Made by a program: the position numbers and the translations under genes. From the NCBI RefSeq assembly GCF_001640805.2, contig NC_066838.1:3689101-3753100 (forward strand): 64,000 nt of DNA. The letters are read 5' to 3'. The notes under the pieces are model-generated. The model made no database searches, had not been told where the DNA came from, and was given only the letters and a program-made list of their open reading frames with translations. Each line of letters begins with the position of its first letter. The stretch's first letter is position 1. Shown one piece after another: positions 59,821 to 64,000 of the stretch. This DNA comes from Lates calcarifer. Taxonomy: Eukaryota; Chordata; Actinopteri; Centropomidae.

Positions 59821-62287
59821 TATGGGTGCACAGGGACCATTATTGAGATCTTTCTGCCTTTAGCTTCAAATGATCTTCTGTGTGTCTCCATCTGTTTGTG
59901 TGTGTGCACTTTGTGTGTTTTGTGTGCTATGTATGTGTGTGAGTACTTTTCCCTGCTTTGGTGACATACTCTGTTTTTCTTCATTAAAACATGTCTGTGT
60001 TTCACTCACACACACACAAACACACCACCGCTCAGGCTATCCGGAGACGCTTGGTGAAAGCTGTCGGAGCAGCTTGTTCGCATCATGTATCTCAGCATTA
60101 AAAACAAAAATGAACTGTTCTTATTTTAACCTGTGATTGTTTGTGCAAACTTGTTATGCAACTTTTAAAAGCCATCATTTTAAAAGCATTTTCCCCCTTA
60201 GAGGCTTATATACATGAAAGCAGAAAAGCCTGAGATAATGACATCAAAGTGACATTTGTCTGTAGAGACGTGCCTTTCATACTTAGTCTGTTTTGCTTGA
60301 CAAGGCTTTTCCTTTCAGTGCTCTGAACTTAAAAACAGGCTTGTGCTTGGAACAAAGTTTCAGAGTTTTTGCTTTTCATGCAACCTAAGTAAAGCCCTGA
60401 ACCCACAGCGCTGAGCACAGTGGTTTCTATTCTAGGTATCAGTCTCTGATGAAAGAAGCCTCTGATAGTGCGGCCTGGCTGAGCTGAAGCTGAGATGTTC
60501 TGCTTGAGGATACTAGCTCGAGTATTCATGCCTCAGCCAATACTTATTATGATAGCCAGGCAGTGGAAAGAGATGCCTGCAATTTAATTTAGACTCACTG
60601 ATTACTGGTTACTTTTGTTTTTGTACTTGAGCAACAAACTGCCCTGAAACACAAGTGAGACCACTGTCTATAAATTTAGAAAGAACAAAAGAAAGCTGAA
60701 TTCATAATAAATGATGACACCTCGCTGAGGCTGAATTTCTTTTCAGTGATTTAATGATACAGCCTTACCTGGTCTGGTTCCGTAGGTAATGTTGGTGAGT
60801 TTTAGATAGATATTGCTGTATAAGTGACATTGCTGATTCAGTTTCCTGAGTCATACTCTACATTTTATTATCCCCATAATAATTACTTGTGGGTATGTTG
60901 GTTGTTATTCTGCAGAAAAACCCTCCCTTTAACCCTTTAATGGAACACTATAAATAATAAAAGGAACTTTTTAGCAAATACGCTTTAATACATATTTGCT
61001 TTCTTTCCAAGAGTGAGATGAGGAGGTTGGTACAATCACAAATCTAAATTTAAGTGAATATATGTATACTTATATACACATATGTAGCAAGCAAATAGAT
61101 CTGGTTTCACTTAGTAATGAAGTGATACAAATACATAACATCATCATCACACAATCATATGAATGCAGCTTAACACTTTTCAGAGGCTGTAGCATCAGCA
61201 TGCTGAATTTAGTAAGGCTGTGAAACAACTTTTCATGTCTAAGAGGTAGAATTTCTTATTCTGTCATCAAAAGTTAAATTGTCTTGTTGAAGTATGGAGC
61301 TGATAATGTATGTTGTATTTTTGAGTCTGTTTTGTTAGTGTATTGCTGTCACTTCCATTGATAGCTAATTAAATAAAGATGTCACAGCACATCAAATATG
61401 CTTGATAGCAGGAAATTTGTGAGCTATTAAACATATAAACAGTCATCATTGAGTCACTCTTATGCAAAGTGTTCTTTTTAGACTCATTGTTTTCACTCTG
61501 TTGTTCGGGGAGAAATCCACTCCACCAGAGGCAGAGATAAAAGTTCTCCATTGATGGCAGCCTCCATAGACTGGAGTGGAATACAGCCAGAAGACATGTT
61601 GAGTTCTGAGCATGACTATCTTTTTCTCAACTGGAAAAACACTCTCGCTCTTAACAGTATAAGTACCACTATTGCTCTCACCACCTACACATACTGACTG
61701 CAAAACATTCAACTACATTCTTCTACTGTCAAAAGATGCTTAGAAAATGTAAGAATCTCAAAGTAGAGGTAGATGAGAGCAGCGGAGCAAAAGTGGATAC
61801 AGCAAAAAAGTAAGAGACAGCCTGTCGAGAGAAAATAACTCCGGGAAGAGTGCTGAATGTCACAGTTTAATGATACACAACAACTTGAGAGTATCTGAGA
61901 GTTCTGATGTCCTTTAAGAGGAAATAAGTTTAGTGCCTTCAAAGTGAAAACACACATCATATTCCCTCTGCCTTTCTGACCCAGCAGAGCTATAAGTCAA
62001 GACTTGAGGCGCTTTGGCCAAAGACTGATGTGCTGACTCTTCAAAGTTGCACCAAGGATTACTTATTCTGGAGGCCTGGTTTCTGATGACACTCTCTCCA
62101 TTTACTGTAGACTGTAGTGGCACTGCCTCATCCTCTCAGCAAAGCTCTTTAGCAGGGGAAGCCTGGAGCCCTGCTGAGGCTTTCATTAGAAGCTCAGAGA
62201 GAATATGATTACAGAGGAAAACCTACACAAACAAGAGCTGGCTGTCTGACACTGTGAAAACTGGAAACATAAAACAACAACACTCAC

Positions 62288-62317
62288 TTGTGTTTCTTGT
62301 TCTGGATGGGGAGCTCT
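62288..62317 (-). CDS. possible 30-base minus-strand microexon (weak)
   Basis: On the minus strand a pyrimidine-rich tract ending GAGCACAG precedes 30 bases, then the strong donor A|GTGAGT. Phase 1-1 fits the candidate exon at 62549-62663 and would add a Ser/Arg/Thr-rich segment. No homology supports it and no third exon could be identified. Confidence 0.12.
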
Positions 62318-62548
62318 CTGTGCTCAAGAGGAGAGGAGGGAGGCAATGGAACAGTGGAGTTGGAGTAGATGAAGAAGAAGAGTAAATGAGAGACAGCAAA
62401 ACTGGAAATGCTTGTAGGTTAAATGAGTCAAAAGTGTAAAAGTATTCACTTCTTTAATGCTGTTTGAGGCACACTAATTTTATACATATGGCTAAAACTC
62501 AATAATATTATTTATCATTTTTATTATGAGGAAATAATGTTTCTTTAC

Positions 62549-62663
62549 CTTCTAGTTGACTGGGTGCTGCAGTCCCCAGCAGCACTTGCACTTGTTTGAC
62601 AAAGACGACTGGCAGGGAGTCATGGCAAGAAACTTCAAAAAGAATCAAAATAAGTCCAGACAT
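62549..62663 (-). CDS. possible minus-strand first exon with signal-peptide-like start (weak)
   Basis: On the minus strand an ATG at 62663-62661 opens MSGLILILFEVSC, a hydrophobic start like a signal peptide, followed by a mature-looking stretch ending SQLE and a donor GAAG|GTAAAG at 62549/62548 (phase 1). An in-frame Met also exists at 62717. I recognise no family. Short hydrophobic ORFs with a chance donor are common in 64 kb, so this is offered only because a phase-compatible small exon lies 232 bases downstream. Confidence 0.15.
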
Positions 62664-64000
62664 TAGAAATGCAGATATCAGCTGACTGTGGGGGGTACAG
62701 AAGGACTTTGAGCACATGCTGTGCTGTACTGTATCTTTTTATAAAACTGAAGCTTTAGGTTGGCAAATATAATGTAGTACTTCTATCGCTTTCTATGTTC
62801 AGATTGAAGTTGGAGAGAGAGGAGACGATAGCAGGCCCTAAAGGAACAGCCTGTCACAGCGTAGAAAGTTGGCCAAGTCTACGCCATCAGTTCAAGTCTC
62901 TGTAGAGATAAACCAGCCTAGCACATAGCATTGTAACAATACTTTGACAAACCATGTCTAGAAACAAATCAAAGAAATGATCATTAATAGCAATTAGTAA
63001 TACAGTTAACATGTGGCATCATGGAATCTTAACATCAAAGAAGATTCTGATGGGGAAACAGAACAGAGGTCTGGTAAACTCACTTCTTTCCTACTCCACT
63101 CCAGATTTCTTCATTTTTCAAACTTGTAGTCTTCAGCTCCAGTTGATGCTGAGGCAAATGACACATGATTGGGGACATTTCTCAGACTTCACGTAGCTCC
63201 CTCTGGAGACCTAAAAGGTTTTATACAACTGTTTTCAAGTAAACAGCAGTACTCCCCAAGATCTCGATGAATTGGCATTCCCTTTAAAAAAACCAAATAT
63301 GTAAGGCAAGGCTATGAGCACTGATCATGATAGAGACAGATCAGCCAGCACTAATATGAATATTAGATAGTAAAGTCAGCAATAACAAAAGCTTGTCACA
63401 TAAGGAAGAGATTGGGGTGATGGTGACAAGTTTTAAAGGATGCTGTGTTCACCTGTGTAAATATGATTGGATAGCCAAGCAGCTGGTGAATGAGTCATTA
63501 TGGTGAAGCAGCTGATGCTAATCAGTTCTGTTTACTGAAGCAGTACATACCTCTGCCTCAAGGAAGTATCAAAATTAACACCCAAATACATTTTCACCAT
63601 ATTTCTCAGCTGTTCTTAACAGCAGTGAATGAACACTTTGTCCATACAAAACTGGATGAAGAGTCAAAGATAGAGAGACATCAGTCCACGCTGGAGAGAG
63701 GAATTTGTGTTTTTGAAAGTTGAGGAAACCTAGAGAGACTGGGAGAGCTGAGGGAGCACCTTCAGTATTTCTGAAGACCGTCTGACCTGACAGGCCGATT
63801 TTGCCGCAGGCAGACATTTTCTCCCATGGCATCACTGCGACAGACACAGCTGACAGAAACACACTGTACCGTTACTTTCTGTCTCACTCTGACCCAGACT
63901 CCCTCACTACCTTATCAGTCATGCCGTTTATTCAAGGTACCACATTTGACAGAGGCCATGCCCTTTGACATGTGGAATACTGGAAGATAGCCTACAAAGT

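Larger units (their letters stand above)
50880..64000 (+). other. klhdc8b: inferred klhdc8b intron after the first coding exon, open at the right edge
   Basis: The donor GTAAGA starts at 50880. I searched for the expected next kelch blade (an ALGGMG-type word) to the end and found none, so the intron is probably over 13 kb. It holds microsatellites, repeat fragments and a weak minus-strand exon candidate near 62.3-62.7 kb. Other stretches show only chance ORFs. Confidence 0.6.

Overview
The window looks like vertebrate nuclear DNA, most likely from a ray-finned (teleost) fish. Coding exons are short and separated by GT-AG introns, intergenic DNA is AT-rich with many (CA)n/(TG)n microsatellites, and several interspersed repeats have the typical teleost look (a Penelope-like retroelement tail, hAT-like MITE fragments, a repeat ending in TTGAA units). 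No prokaryotic genes, CRISPR arrays, phage or operons are present. Only about 2 kb of the 64 kb is convincingly protein-coding, all on the + strand.

Region 1 (1-4.6 kb) is the 3' end of a gene I identify as usp19, the ER-associated deubiquitinase. It has two alternative terminal exons, each opening in the same phase with the codons for Ala-Ser. The first (292-576) encodes a C-terminal membrane anchor and has a long 3' UTR with a poly(A) signal at 3222. The second (3351-3491) encodes a soluble tail ending in MEEVD, with its own poly(A) signal at 4613. The catalytic part lies before the window.

Region 2 (about 5.9-12.0 kb) is a complete six-exon gene for a 379-residue protein with a HAD-like (haloacid dehalogenase superfamily) motif layout. 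All splice phases close. I cannot give it a gene name. Its first catalytic motif reads D-L-N-N-T, so the usual second aspartate is an asparagine.

Region 3 (12-16.4 kb) is intergenic and repeat-bearing. It includes a broken Penelope-like element tail on the minus strand (14.75-15.12 kb) and a composite MITE-like block (16.0-16.4 kb).

Region 4 (16.4-64 kb) appears to belong to a kelch gene, best matched to klhdc8b. A CpG-rich candidate promoter/first noncoding exon lies near 16.4-17.2 kb, followed by an inferred intron of about 33 kb. The first coding exon is at 50,489-50,879 and carries two kelch repeats. A further intron runs past the right edge. The introns hold microsatellites, a TIR-bounded 615-bp element, several compact near-perfect hairpins, a degenerate three-copy tandem repeat and a possible short minus-strand gene fragment near 62.3-62.7 kb (weak).

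The usp19 plus klhdc8b pairing agrees with my recollection that human USP19 and KLHDC8B both lie in 3p21.31, which supports the 8B rather than 8A assignment. The genes have no obvious shared pathway. I found no clearly new biological system. The most notable points are the usp19 dual-terminal-exon switch, the altered HAD motif and the intronic hairpins.
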